Positions 1 to 13,534 of a stretch of DNA of 64,000 bases are shown one piece after another. Source of the stretch: Lingula anatina (taxonomy: Eukaryota; Brachiopoda; Lingulata; Lingulida; Lingulidae). Location: positions 589,683 through 653,682 of the forward strand of contig NW_019773848.1 of assembly GCF_001039355.2 (NCBI RefSeq), read 5' to 3'. Positions within the stretch are counted from its first letter, which is position 1, and each line of letters opens with the position of its first letter. The translations under genes and the position numbers were made by a program. A model generated the notes under the pieces. It had not been told where the DNA came from, made no database searches, and saw nothing but the letters and a program-made list of their open reading frames with translations.

Positions 1-3000
1 CTCTTCTATAAAGGAAGTAATAGATACACATTCACATTTAAGCTTTTCCACTGCCACATTTCAGACGCAATATGACAAGATATCCCCATCTATGTCATAA
101 TTCATGTAATAGAACCTCCGCTCCGTGGACTCGATTTAATCCTAAGAGACCGAAAAATCAATTGTCTTCCTCTCTTGGTGAGCTATCGATTGGCTCTCGC
201 AAGTGTATGACGCTACATGGGAAGGCAGCACAGGAAAGGGAGACGAGGCTGCAACGAATAGATATTCACATTTCCATAGAAACAGAGCAACGTGTAGCAA
301 CTTAGAACACGAAATTTATTGGTTTATAACTAGTCCAGGTGGCACTGGCAAACGTCAGCTGATTTTTTTTCAGATTAGAAACCAAACGTTCTGGCAGAGA
401 GAACACACGCCGCGTCAAGAAGGGTAACTTGGCTATAGAACTCCACTGCCAGGTAATTGAGTCGTCCTTGTTTAATAATCAACACTGCTGTTGAATTGAT
501 TTGAGAGAGTGGATACAGTATTAGAAAATAGAATGATGTTGTGTTGCTTTTGTGATAAAGATTTTTTGTTCCTCAGTTTTCAGATTTGCTCTTGTTTAAT
601 GTTCAAACTAATGTACGAATCTATTTTTTCTCTCATCATGCAATTTGTTAATTTTTCGCAATGCAATATTCACGTGTCAACATAAAAACAAATCTGTGGT
701 CGTCACTCAATCTGGGATGCATGTTGTAAAGGATGTTTTCATGTCAAAGTGTTTTTTTTTCGGTTTCTGACGAAAATTCATCGATCGGATCAGTAAGGCT
801 CATTTCTTGAGATTTGTTAATGATTGTATGTACGTACATGGTTTAACAGAGTTACATGCCTAGTGCTATATGCATGTCAATCTGCAGCCAGCTGGTAGTT
901 TCTGTGTATTAGATAAAATGGATTCTCCTGCTCTAGTTTTAGCGGAAATATATTCACAAATTCATCGTTTATGTTTGCTCTGTTTAAATTCAAGCGGTAA
1001 TTGATCACTGAATTCAACGCTATTTTATGTTATAAATATAAAAAAGACCCATAAGACAGTAAAATGTAACAGCAGATTTGATAATGTCTTTTCTTTTTAG
1101 ATTAGAATTTTCATATTATATGCCACGTGTAAGGAGTGCAGGCGTTAGTGACTGAAAACGATTTGTTATAGAAACACACGTCGTATGCTGACAACTACTC
1201 TTTATGGGCAGTAGCTCCCCTGGGGCAAATATTCATGTGTTGTTTTTGTTCCAATATTTCTACCGTTACATATCCTCCGTGGAATTTATAATGGACAGAT
1301 AAAAAAGGGCAGTAATTTGATACTGCTTATCGTTTATATGCTCTATAGTCAACAGCTCTCAATTCTGCGATATGAAACTTCAGATAGTACTACCATTTTG
1401 GTTTTTCGCTTTTGCACGTCATAATGTACTTTCATTATTTTCCTGATGTAGATTTGCGACCTAGACTTAAAGTCTATAGTTGAAAGCAAAAGTAGTCAGT
1501 AGTCATGTCAACATTTATAGATAATTATTTATTGTAAGTTTATTATTTGATTGCGTAGTCTTGCTTAAACCAACGTAAAGCCCAAGGCAACTGGACGTTG
1601 TTCAATAGCAGTCGGGATGAATATACTTTAAATTATATAAGGCATTGGTCAAATTTCGACAAATTACTTTTGCAGATTTTGTTCACAAAGTAAGGTCTTC
1701 TTTGCTAGTGAATCGTTGTAAATACCTCACTTTCACCCAGCACAACATACAAACTCTGACACATACAGATTCACATCTCTGATACGTGAGATAATGACTT
1801 TTTTTAGTTTCTATTACTGGACATAACTTTTCGAGAACAGTTATGCGAATTCTCCATTTGAGGTCAAGAGCATTTACAAATATATATCAAAAATCCTCGG
1901 TAAATATATCTATTAACCTTAAAAATTGACGCTTGTATCAATTTTACCCCGGACAAGTATTCGTTTTTTTCTCATAGATGTACCAATTTACAAGGTTTAT
2001 TAAGGTATAGATATCGAAGAATTTTTGACCTGTATAGCAGAATATTTCCTCATGTAAGCCAGTTTCAGATAACTTGTATAACTATGCGTGATAATGGTAT
2101 TCCTTTCTGTTACTTATTTCAGGTAATCGAAATTCAAGAGGTTATCAAAGCTTTCATGTAGAGTATCACTTGTTATCCGTATACCTCCTGTCATCTTTCA
2201 CCGAGATCATATAAGCTTTAGAACCTTATGGAACTTAGTGTTGAAAGATGTCAATGTTAACACAGACTTAACTTGCAACAAAATGGGATTAATCAGCAAG
2301 GGTTTAATGGCACCAATGACACGACATTTCGATATATTTCCATAGGCTATTGCCGCCGTTAACCACTTGCCTCAGTACACACGCGTGTTCACTCGACAGG
2401 AATAAATAAGAAAGGACAGGCCGTCAGATTCTGTATTTGCTTCACTAATATCTTCACGTACTAAAATTGCCAATATTTTATCACGCATCTCATCCATTTG
2501 AATAAATAGTGATTGGAAATATATCTTCTCATGCTGAGACGCCCATGTGGTAATTTGATTTTGATATTTGCTGTAGCTACCGGAGTCGGGTTACTGATGG
2601 TGTTGATTAGGTTATATGGCTTGGATAATGTTCTCCTATGGCAACATTAACACTAAGCTAAGCATGTGTTCAATCCTATCTTTAATATATACAGTATAGT
2701 TGAATTAAGGTGAAAGAAGCTAATTGAGCTAGCGCTAGTGTTATAATGACGTCATCAATGATCCGCCACAGTTTAAACAAAATTAGCTATTTCCGAGTAG
2801 ATGAACGATACCTCAATTAAATAGTTTTGATGAAAAAATGAGACTAATAACTTATAGGCGCGTGAGGATACATTTCGTTCCACATACCAACGGTGGTCCT
2901 CAGATCATATTCGCTCCCTTGGCTCTAACTTGTTTCCTAGAGGCTCCATTCTGGTCCTACACCTGTTCTGTGCATCATGATGTGACCAAACGTGGTCCCG

Positions 3001-6000
3001 AAATGTGCCCTTGGCTGGCTCTCTTTTGGTCCCGAAAATATTTTCTGCGGTATAGTCTTGAGACAAGGGACCAAATTTTATCTGAAGACCAGAGTAGAGC
3101 CTAGCTAAACAAATGTACTTGTGTATAAAACGTTCTGTCTGCCAACTAATATGAGGTGAATATTAATACTGTTAGCAACTGCCTTTGCTGGTTAATAAGA
3201 AATCGAATTTTAAATTGCTGTTTTTTTATTATTTTCTGATTTTTCCTCCCGCTTAGCACGAAATTCACGCGTTAGCACACCTGCTTACACATGGATTTTC
3301 GTGCTACTCCTCACTAAAACCTGAGTTATTTGACATTCGTCGTTAATACAAAAAAGTATGCGATTCCTGAATCCATCTGCAGTGCTGCACGTTCAAAAAG
3401 TGTCTGTACAATTTTGACTTTTTGAGATCAAAGCCGTTTGACAATTTGAATGAACTGAGTAACAAGGTGTAGATTTTCATCGCAATATGACCCAAGATGC
3501 CAACTGTACAAGCAATACATGTTTGATTCCGTTAACACCTTGACATTTCTCCGATTTAAAAGGGGAATTCATAGTAAAATAAAACTCTGATTTGGGAGAT
3601 TGAAAGTCTCAGGAAACTGAATTACCTTAATCAAACGGAATATCCTGGAAATGGTGAATGACGTGCGCCATTTATCTTATTCAAGACAAAAGAAAACAAT
3701 CGTATTGGCAGAGAACTGTCCAACTTGTGCGTCTCCTTTAGGTTCGTAAAAGATTCGATTTGTCTATACCACATCTAATCCAGATGCATCTTATATCTCT
3801 TAGATGCTGTTTCAATGGGTAAAGTAAAGGGTTCTATGTACATATAAAAAATTCTAGCATCATTTAAACGAACATGAAGTTACATTTGCTTTATCTATGT
3901 ACAAATCTAAATGACCAATATTATATATGAAAATTAACAAGATGATTTCATTTGTGACTTAACGTTACTGTGTGTTAAGTGGTCATTTCTTAGATGACCA
4001 CCTTTTAAATTAACTTACATGTAGCAATTTAAGTGTTAGATGTTATTCTGCTAAGGTTAATATCAACATGTCCACATCGTATTTGTCAACTAATTTTAGA
4101 TCCGGGAGTACATGTATTAGGTAGTCTTTGGTCGCCTATGTCTTCTGTGGTTTACATTGTAAAATCAAGAACAGACACCTTCCCCAACACACAAAATAAT
4201 TTTCCCAAAACTGGGCAAAGACAACAGGGAAGTTTCGACTTAACATGTACATTTATACAACAACATCACTGCACTTTCAAACGTCAGTTTCAAATTTCAG
4301 TTGCCGTGAAATTTGCTTTTTGGTAAATCTGTTTGTGATGCTTAAGTTTGCACTGAAATGATTCTATACTGTTGCTCTTTTTTCTCTGAACCCGTTAACA
4401 CAAGATATTTGATAAAGAGATAGAAAAAGCCGGCATTTAAAACCACATAGCGGTTGAAACGAGTTCGGTGAACACGATTCTGCTTGAGACTATTGTCAGT
4501 TCTGTTGACGCGCAACGTGACGTCTCTTTATGTCTGTATCTAGCTGCTCTTCAAGGTGTTTCATTATACTCATGCACTTCTGATATCTACACATTCCCTA
4601 TTATTTGACCTAAATATTTTGTCCCAAAGGTAGAAATCAAACTTACATTTGGCGCAGAGCAAACAACAATACAAGAAAGAGAAAATGGTTTTAATGGCAT
4701 ACAATGATAGAATGGATTCCCTCTTGGCTGATATACCTAGACGCATTTTTTTTACTGTAAGTGAGTTAATCAATAACCTTTTATAGCGGTATATCCATAC
4801 AGCTTGTAAGAATTAAAAGCGCATCAATCTCTGGCGCCCCGTGTCCTGGCGATGCAGGGATTACCAATAACAATATTCTACCAACAGCAGTGAACTGAGG
4901 AGAGCAGCTCCGACGGGAACAAAGCATCGACATGCATTGCCGATATTCTGTTGTTTATATTCTGGGTTAATATTTAAATTTTAGACGCCAGGTCTTTGGT
5001 CTGCAGTGATGACATAGAAAAAAGACATTCATTGAAAAACATAATATCAAAATAAGCTTTTCCATATAATGATGAGACTTAAGGCCCCTTGTAGTTAATG
5101 AACATGAATGTTTGACGAGTTAAATTATATCATCATTTCACACTTTTCATTCAAATATAGTAAAATACTCTTACGGTGATATCACATAAACCTCGAAAAT
5201 ACATTTTTTGACATCCAAAAGAAAAATCGCCACAGTTTTTTTCATCAGACATTACCCTGCTGAGTAGTAATTTCAAACCAAGTGGCTAGATTGGCATGAC
5301 ACCGCACTCGCGGCGCTCTGAAAAAAAGCTTCTATCAGTCGTACGAAATGATTTGAATCTCGTTTTCTTTAACACCGGATACCGTCCGTCTTAGATTAAT
5401 GCTTTAATTATTCACATACTCTGTCAAATTCCGTGACAATGCTGAGTGTTCAATTGCTTTGTCTCAGCGCAGGCGTGGGAGGTTGACATTTCAGTATCGG
5501 CTTTTGTACGAGAGCAGCCTTCTGAAACAAAGAATTCAGCAAAGGAACTGAGCATGATAGCTTTGGTTCAGTGCAAATCAGTTAATGCAGCTAAAAGATA
5601 TAATCTCTCGTGGCATTACTAAGGGATATTTCTGATGTGTTTTAAGACTTATATGTCACATGCTTCTTTGCAATTTTTTGCTGGCTTAGAGGTTCAACAG
5701 GAAAGCACTCAATCTAACTGTCGCCAATACATTTTCTGAAGAGGCGGCTCTTTCAAGTCGATGCTATTTATATATTCAAGCATCGGAGATTTGACGCAAC
5801 AAATCCATATACTGCCTATCAAGAAGAGATTTAACTTAAATAGTGCGACTTCTCATATGTTCATGTCTACGTGCCTGTTGACTCAATTACACACACACAC
5901 ACACACACACACATGTGCAACACACGTTTTAACACTATTCAATAATGATTCAGCAACCATTTTCTCCTTTGAAATCTGTTAATTTGATACGAAAAATTTA

Positions 6001-6906
6001 CGAGTCAGTAGATGAGGAAATAAAATTCGCTCTTGTGTTTTTTTTCTTTTTTTAGCTTGCAGGGGAAACCACGTGCCGATGGAAGATTACAATTACAGTT
6101 ATAATTTGTCTTTTGCCTCTTTTGCCTTGGGTCTTTGAGTTTTTAGGCCTCCAAAGAGAGTCAAGTACAATTAAATACACATCTGTTACAAGATACAGGT
6201 TTAAATTAGGTTTGCGGAGGTGTTCTCCTCGAGGCACCTTGTTAAATTTCCCGAGTGGTTTTACAACCCAAGTTCAATGAACCGATATTGATTCGTCAAT
6301 TTCCTTAATCTGAGTTCCCTGTGGTTTGGTTATTTTCAAAAAGGGTGTTTTGTATGTTTTTTTAAATTTCACATGAGCTTTTTTATCGTGCAAATACTGG
6401 CATAATGGAAACATTATTTCACATAATTTGCAAAACTTGTTGATTAAAAAAATAGAAAAATATTGAAGTTCAAGTTGAGATCAATTAATTGCACAAGCAG
6501 AGGGATCTTTTTGAATATCCAAACAATAATTTTGAAAGAAACATTTCTCTTACACATTACAAAAATGATTACAAATATGATACAAAAATGACGCCTTGAA
6601 ATTAAAACAAACTATATACTAGTGAGACTTCAAATGCGACTGCTTTATTTTGATGACCTTTTACGTCTCTACTGTATATGCCCCATGGCTTGGATGAAAA
6701 GCCATGAGTGTTCATTATTGAGAATCTATCAGGTGTCTGCTGCTGAATCCCCTTTCCGAAACTGTGTATAGTGAATTTTGTATTTTATGTTACATGTGGC
6801 GTTCATACTTTCTTTTTCTCACATTTCTAAAAACTGATTAATTCGTTTTCTAAAATTAGTATATTATCTTTAAGGCTTGCGATGTCTAAGAGCCCATTTG
6901 GAATAA
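1..6906. other. Intergenic stretch with no supported gene
   Basis: AT-rich DNA with short chance ORFs only. None has splice context or a recognisable protein pattern. An AC microsatellite lies at 5889-5912. A somewhat GC-richer patch at 2850-3105 keeps an 88-codon frame open but resembles no family I know. Confidence 0.6.
5889..5912. repeat. (AC)12 microsatellite
   Basis: Twelve perfect AC units are visible. Confidence 0.97.
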
Positions 6907-7146
6907 AAGATTCGAGGATCTTCTGATCCATGGATCAAATATGGCGGACCCTATATGAAAGAAGAGCCGATTTATCCGCAGATCGTCTCCCCGCCTCCAC
7001 ACACACCGTCCTTGCAAGGGTCTAGCAATTAAACCTCGGAGCCGTGATTTAATTTGTTTAATGGCGCGTGTGGAGGCGGGGAGACTCTTCTTTCATGTAG
7101 GGTCCGCCATATTTGATCCGTGGATCTGTAGATCTTCGGATCTTCT
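6907..7146. mobile_element. MITE-like palindromic element, about 240 bp
   Basis: The two arms are inverted copies: GGATCAAATATGGCGGACCC on the left pairs with GGGTCCGCCATATTTGATCC on the right, extended outward by a degenerate AAGATYYGARGATC block and inward by AAAGAAGAG and a CTCCCCGCCTCCACAC block. The left arm has about 20 extra bases. There is no coding capacity, so it would depend on a transposase elsewhere. No clear target-site duplication was found. Confidence 0.75.
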
Positions 7147-7366
7147 CTTAGTAGTATCACACTGACGTGTGAAATAAATATTTTGCTTGCCAAACGCGTT
7201 ACGCCCAGTCGCCATTTCATTTTGTGGAGTCAAGCGCGGAATGGTTGGGACATAACCAGTTATTATTTATTCAGAACTGCTTCACTCAAACTATTAAAAA
7301 ATTTACCACTTGTACCTCGGAACGAAACTTATTTAAAGTAGATTTGGCCCATCAATGCTAATTTTG

Positions 7367-7750
7367 ACCGACCGGATGACCTTGTGGTTAGAGTGTCCGC
7401 CTCCGGAGCGGGAGGACGTGGGTTCAAACCCGTCCGGGGACATACCAGTCCTTTATAAACGGTACCTGCTGTCTCCCCGCTTGGCACTCAGCACTAAGGG
7501 GTTGAAGCAGGGGCCTGGTCTGGCAGAGGAGAAATGTTTGTTAGTTTGTTAGCTCTGAGCGCCTAATATGGCAGCCGGGCTGTATCCTCCCCAGGGAGGT
7601 GAGAGCGACTACCTGTACAGTGTGCAACAGGACCAAAAATGACCAGGCTTCTCTGACTTAAAATAAAATTTGATTACAAAAAATAGTAAATAAATAAATA
7701 AATATTTATATGTATAACTTCAACCTTCGGGTTGCAACATTCCAATAAAG

Positions 7751-7791
<41 letters not shown>

Positions 7792-7795
7792 ACTG
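7367..7795 (+). mobile_element. tRNA-Arg-derived SINE with ATT-repeat tail
   Basis: The 5' head resembles a tRNA: a degenerate A box near TGACCTTGTGG, an anticodon arm TCCGC-CTCCGGA-GCGGG whose loop centre is CCG (arginine), and a B box GGTTCAAACCC at 7431. A non-tRNA body follows, with an A-rich stretch and (ATT)n from 7751 to 7790. It is flanked by a 13-bp target-site duplication, aatgctaattttg (7354-7366) and aatgccaattctg (7796-7808), 11 of 13 matching, as expected of LINE-driven retrotransposition. Confidence 0.88.
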
Positions 7796-7808
7796 AATGC
7801 CAATTCTG

Positions 7809-10582
7809 CACTGGTTTAGAGACCCTATTTTTACGTTAAGTTACAAATTATGCTGATCCATCTCAGTTGGGTTTCTTCTTGAACAAAATAAGTGATGATA
7901 TATTAAGAACCATTGGTATCTTTAGGCAGGATTATTCATGCAAAGGGCTGTTCTATTTCCTTGAAGCAACCCTATGAAATTTGTTTTGGCTGCCGCTATC
8001 GGCGAATTAAAATTTTCGCCTTCAAAGTAAGGATGTAAGAGGACGGTTTCTAGATTTCTACTATCAGTGAAAGTGTTAGCCTAATGGCAACACTGCCAGT
8101 TAATGAGAGACGTCAATGGTTTTTGTTTATCCGGGTTTTTTATTCAATCGCCGTTTTGCACATCTTTCTAATCATCAATTATATTGTACCTTCAGTCAGC
8201 CAAAAGCAATTATTTCGGTCTGAAAGTAGAAAGTGGCAGTGAAATTCCAAAATTCTCCTTCCACATATTCTCCATTTTAATGGCGGCCATCGCACTAGTA
8301 TTGTAGAATAGACATCTTTTTGATAATGATAGCTGACAAAGCTAATATTCAATCATTCAGGCTGATAAGTCATAACTGATGAAATATACACGTCAAAAGC
8401 CTACAATACCAAGTAAGACAGGTCGTTCCTATCATTTGGTAGTAAACATTGTATTTACACACATGCTGCAATACTTTTGTAATGGACTCGTCTTTCGATG
8501 TTGCAGTCTGTTTAAACTATGATCAAAAATAAAGAGGCTTTTGGATCCTAGGTTTAAAGAAGTATACAGTAAAACAACTCGTACCATTTGCTTAGAATTA
8601 CAGACTGATTGGTTTCTATTTTTCATATTACCACTACAGCAGCGCAGTGAAGATCTGTCAAACTTTGTTGATATTATTTGGCTAAATAATAGATTCAAAT
8701 GGTTTTTAAGAGTGAGTTTTGGGTTTCTAGAGGAAAAAGTGTATAAAAAAAATGGATGGAGTGTGTTCTTGGCGAGTCATGGAATCATTCTGAATCTATC
8801 CAGCAGAATGACAGCACGCTATAGTTGACGCAGTGCTCTGTTAGACAAGCAGGGATGGCAAATTAGTCAATACTAATTATCCCACTTGTGCATTAGCCAG
8901 CGTGCCTTATTGGGTCCTTATTCTCTTCCTACACCCACGTGCTGTACCTGATTTAACATTGGAAATCAATCTAAGTCTAATGATAAAGAACATTAAAACG
9001 CCAGAAGAGCTCAATAAATGGAAATAGCTCGTCGTTATGGGTTTTAAGAAGTCTTTAATTGGCTTGCCTCAGTGCTTTTTTAACCTAAGCCAGTGGAAAT
9101 AACGAGTTACGCACCTTTGGGTTTTCTTAAGATATGATATTCATGCTTCCGTTGACAGAAGCTTGTGTTATGCCGTCCCAATTATATGCTTGTGTTGAGC
9201 AGAGCGGTTTTGGTTTGTCTGGTTCTGTATTTCAAATTATGATAAAGCAAATTGCAACATTTTCGCAGCAAGCGTAGAATATTTTAGACTGGTTTATTGT
9301 TTCAAAAGGAAAAAAGTTAATGAAACCATAGATCAAGAGTATTTTAAAAATGCATGGTTCTATATTTCTGAGTGAAATCAATACAGAACACAATATTTGT
9401 GTTTGGAATGTTTGGAAGCAAGAGTCACTGGTTTAACACAGTAACTATAGAATGTATCTTCAAAGGTAGCAAAGAATAGGTGACATATTTCCAAGGAGCA
9501 ATCACAAAATGTGAGTCATGTTTCCCTCTCGCCTTTATTTGCATATAATTCAGTATTATACGCATGTATGCAGTCTGGTTTACTTTAACAATTCCCGGAG
9601 TGTAAAGTTGGCATTATCATAAACCCAAGACACGCTCCAAATACGAGTCTCGTTCAAAAGTATGAGAATGCATGAGAATCCCCATACAAGTGGATAAAAT
9701 AACGGACACTTCATACAAAAGACGAGAGACTCATTTGAAGTTCTGACATGAAAATAGATACCTTAGATAACAATGTCTATGGGCTCCCAGCATGCAAGAA
9801 CTTTTACCGTGGGCAAACAGTAGACAAAGCCATATGAGTTTGCCACTTAAACAACTCTTGTCTAGCACGGAAATCGACATTTAATGCTTGAGGTTTACAT
9901 CACCAACCGTGTATACAAATGTCAAATAGCGACTACCTAATATATGTCATTATTTGAAATTTGATATATGCATATCAGCTTACGCACATGAATACGGCTT
10001 TTGTTTACCGTGTGGCTGTTACAAATGGACATGAATAATCCATGCATTACGTCAATGTTATCTTTGAAGAAGCAAGCTTGCCGTGGGTTATTCTATTTTC
10101 ACCATTCTTTGATTGTTAGATGTAAAAGATCATGCTGATATAATCGCCCCGGAACAGAAGCGCAGGATTTGAAGCTCCCATTTCTTATAAGCTTGTATAA
10201 GCAGCTTCATTCATCCTGCTGTTCGTTCTTGCTTAATTAAACTGGAAATTGATGTTCATACTTGAATAAATTTGGATCGTTGTATAAAGAATGACGATCC
10301 AAATAGATACACGTTTTCAGATCAAACAATGAGATTCGTGCTTATCTAGTACACGCAAACAATAATATTATTAGAATTTGAGTTCAATCCAGTACAAGAG
10401 TCATGGCTTTGGATTTTTATGTATATTCCTGAATACTTTACGTGTATAATTTTCACTGTACAACTGAGAATTGGCGAAAAAAAATCTGGCGGTAAAAAAA
10501 GATGTTTGAATATCTTAACTGGTACATGTATAGTCCATATTCAAAGCAGTTTTTGTATTTGACTTTCCAGAGCATCATCGTG
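7809..10582. other. Intergenic stretch upstream of the prohormone gene
   Basis: No gene supported. The 95-codon frame at 8541-8828 contains LDPRFK, a motif seen in hAT transposases, but nothing else supports that identity. The promoter of the prohormone gene should lie near the 3' end of this stretch, possibly with an untranslated first exon that I cannot locate. Confidence 0.5.
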
Positions 10583-13534
10583 ATGTTGCTAAAATGCGCT
10601 GTGGTGGCAATGCTGTTGGGAGTCATGGCAGCTGCTCCCACCTTGCCAGGTAAGATAATTGAAGAAAGTGAGAGGAATTATTACTGTTGTAGCGTCATGT
10701 TTTTATGAGATGGAAGTGTTAAAATGTGGTTATCATGATAAAGATATCCGAATCGTCAACATTTTAGTTGTCCTATTTTTACTAACATACAAAATTGTTA
10801 CATGTCAAAACCTTATTTCACGACGTTTTGTTTGATATGAAATGAAACAGATGGCAACTTCTGGGGATTGGGGGTGACAAAAGTATTGCGCCATTTGTAT
10901 GAATTGTGCTCTTGGTGTGTCATCGAACGTGTAACGTCCCTCTGGCGATCAAATTGCTTCCTTGTTGACAGTACGGGAACTCACAAAATATACGGTACTG
11001 ATTGACTGGTACGTTTAAATTGAACACACAATCACGAGCGCTAGACGGGATGCCTGGACCAACACCTACTGACAGCGATGGGAAACATCTTCGGGGACAG
11101 GGACCATCCGTTCAATTTTCAGGATGATAATGCCACGCAGGACAGGCCAAATGTGGCTTTACCACAGTAAGGATGAACAGGGTAGAATGGCTCACTTGGA
11201 ATTCCCAAAAGGCGGGCCCAGTTGAAAACCCTCGGGATTAAATTGAAAATTAGATGGCTAGGAATGCCCTAATCCAAACTGTCTTCAGGGCTTTGGCTAG
11301 TAATGATATTTACTTGAAATTACCAATAAAATAAAATACAAAAAAAAAAAAAAAACAAAACAACATTCTACTGTCATTCATTGATAATCAATATGGTGCA
11401 ATGGCTTTGTCATCCTCCTCTACATAAAATGCCAATGCCACAAAAATCACTATTTTCCAGATAAACAACTAGCCTCACATTACCACTTTTGTACTTTTTT
11501 TGACAACACGACACTTCTGCTTTGTGTTATTGATATTTAAGTACGTATTACATGCAATTCCCTTATATATTTAACACGTTATTCAAACTATCTCCTTTTT
11601 GTTTCCTTATTCATCTATCATCCTACGTCAAGGCAAAAAAGCAATTGAAAAGTTGTCACATGTATATGACTGAAGGTTTTTAATATAAATGCATGTACAT
11701 TACAATGTTTCATGCAGGAATGGTTATTTAATCGAATTAATTTTTAAACACCGAAATTCACAGAAATGCACTGATTGGAATTGTTTCAATTGTTTAAATA
11801 TTTTTCTACAGAAAAGCGCTCAGACGAAACCATAGCCTTTGGAAATCAACAGAATAAGGAAAGGGTAAAGAAATCAGACCCAGGTATAGAGAGTAAGAGT
11901 CAAGAGGCTGGTTCTACCGCGTCACACGAGAAAGAAGACAGTTTGGTTGATGCCAAAAGCGAGTCAGAAGTGGAATCAAAGCCTGTTGAATTCATTGATA
12001 CTCAAATGGATAGGGTGCTTTCGGATAAAATACCAAAACTCGTAAACCCTGGCACCGCTGCTGAAGAGTCGGAACAGGTACCCAGCGCTGACGCTGGCGA
12101 CAACTCTAACGAACCACCGGCCGACAGTGTGATAGAGCCTTTCAATCAAGACTCGACGCCAGACCAGAATACCGATTCAGAGACGGAGGACATGTTGGAT
12201 GAACAGGATGAAGACAGCCATTCAGATTCTACAGAGCCAGACATCTCTGAGAGTAAAGACGAAGAAAGCGATGAAGTGGACAAACTGGTAGATACACAGC
12301 CGGTGGCGCCCCCTCAGCTTCCCCCTGATGCAGATATCACTGATGAAGAGAAAGCACTTGCTAGTCTTGGTGCAGAAGAGAAGACACCCGAGGAACTTGC
12401 GGAGGATGGCTCTGACGATGAGGAACGCGAGGAAGAATATGATTATGATGATTTGAAAAAATACTATGGTAAGCACTTTTTGCTGATCTTGACATGTACA
12501 CGCGTAAATGCAGGGGTAGGTGTGGGTTACAATGGAAGTTACACATTTATACTCTAAGTCCAAAGACGTTACATATGGCTATACTATATTTTAACTGCCA
12601 TATTGATGTTTGAACTTGGGAATGGGTCTTTGATGTCTTGGAAAGTCAACAAACATATATTGTTTTCTTAATTTACACAGCTGGAATATCTGACTTTTAG
12701 TTATCACAGCTATATATCACAGCATATATCTTTTCAGATCAAATGATCTACGACAGAGACCACTTCGTGGACCCTTACGTCTACCGCTATTATTATCCAT
12801 ACTTATCTCCATACGACTACAGAAGAAAGAGAAGCGCCAGCCTCCCCGCCCGCCTTGAAAAGCGTGATGCGCCAGCAGAAGAAAAAGAACTTAGGAGAAA
12901 CAAACGCTCTCGGCGAGATGTGAACGGCTATAATGATGTCAGGTTTTCGGAAGACGAACTGCGAGATTTGTGGCAGCTAATGCGAGCAGCCTACAACTCT
13001 CGTACAGAAGATGAAGAAGATGGATACGAAGATGATCAGTCTTACAGCCCTTACGACGTGCCCCGATACGTACCCCAAGAATACTGGACCCGAGAATTTC
13101 TCCCGTCAGATAACTACGACATATATCGCTACGTCCCCCAAAACATACCAACCAAAAGAAACAGAATTGGTTTTGGATACGGAATATTTGACCAAAGAAG
13201 GGCTTTCTCCCCGAATTTCAGAGTAGAAGAGGATGACGAACCACGTGGATACTGGCGGGAAGAACCAGAGGCAGAATACCAAACTTACGAGATTCCCATA
13301 CGACCTTACCCTTCCGTGCCTAAGCGCCAATACCTAAGTATGGTACCGGGGAATAAACGAGCTCCCTTCTACCCATACGAGGCCGAGCCACAGTACGGGC
13401 GCTGGGGAGCTTTCATCAGAAAAGCTCAGGCAGAAGAAAAGCGGGAAAAGGCTGCGGAGGAGTATATGCAGCTGTATAATCTAGCCCGAGCTTTGGGAAA
13501 ACATGAGGAAATCGAGGGAGCAGAGGAGAAATAA
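10583..13534 (+). CDS. Secreted prohormone/granin-like precursor, three exons
   Basis: Exons 10583-10649, 11812-12468 and 12738-13534 join in phase to give 506 residues. Exon 1 is a signal peptide (MLLKCAVVAMLLGVMAAA) cut near APTLP. Exon 2 is strongly acidic and Ser-rich, opening with a dibasic EKR and ending EEEYDYDDLKKYY, tyrosines in an acidic setting suited to sulfation. Exon 3 is Tyr/Pro-rich with many convertase sites: YRRKR, LEKR, RRNKRSRR, TKR, DQRR, VPKR and GNKR. The segment QYLSMVPGNKR between two KR sites could release a pyroglutamyl peptide. The C-terminus is helical and charged (EEYMQLYNLARALGKHEE). The plan is that of a neuropeptide or granin-type precursor in the regulated secretory pathway; I do not recognise the family. 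ATG 10583 was chosen because it starts the signal peptide. An AATAAA lies at 14213-14218. Confidence 0.78.
11040..11315 (+). pseudogene. Decayed Tc1/mariner transposase fragment
   Basis: Within intron 1 of the prohormone gene, FQDDNATQDRPNV (near 11117) and, one frame away, RMNRVEWLTWNSQKAGPVEN parallel the Tc1 transposase catalytic region (FQDDNA-x-x-H, then ERMEWP-x-x-SPDLNPIE). Several in-frame stops and frameshifts show it is dead. The LNPIE core is degraded to GPVENPRD. Confidence 0.7.

Noticed and set aside
2838-3104. 88-codon ORF in a GC-richer patch
   Set aside because: No recognisable domain, no splice partners; repeated TGGTCCCGAAA suggests decayed repeat DNA rather than a gene.
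7367-7440. Functional tRNA-Arg gene
   Set aside because: The A box and acceptor stem are degenerate, the body continues into a SINE, and target-site duplications surround the whole unit.
8541-8828. hAT transposase fragment suggested by LDPRFK in a 95-codon ORF
   Set aside because: Only this short motif fits; the rest of the frame has no hAT pattern and no TIRs were found.
12222-12563. Antisense 113-codon ORF opposite prohormone exon 2
   Set aside because: It is a shadow of the real coding frame and runs across a good splice donor.
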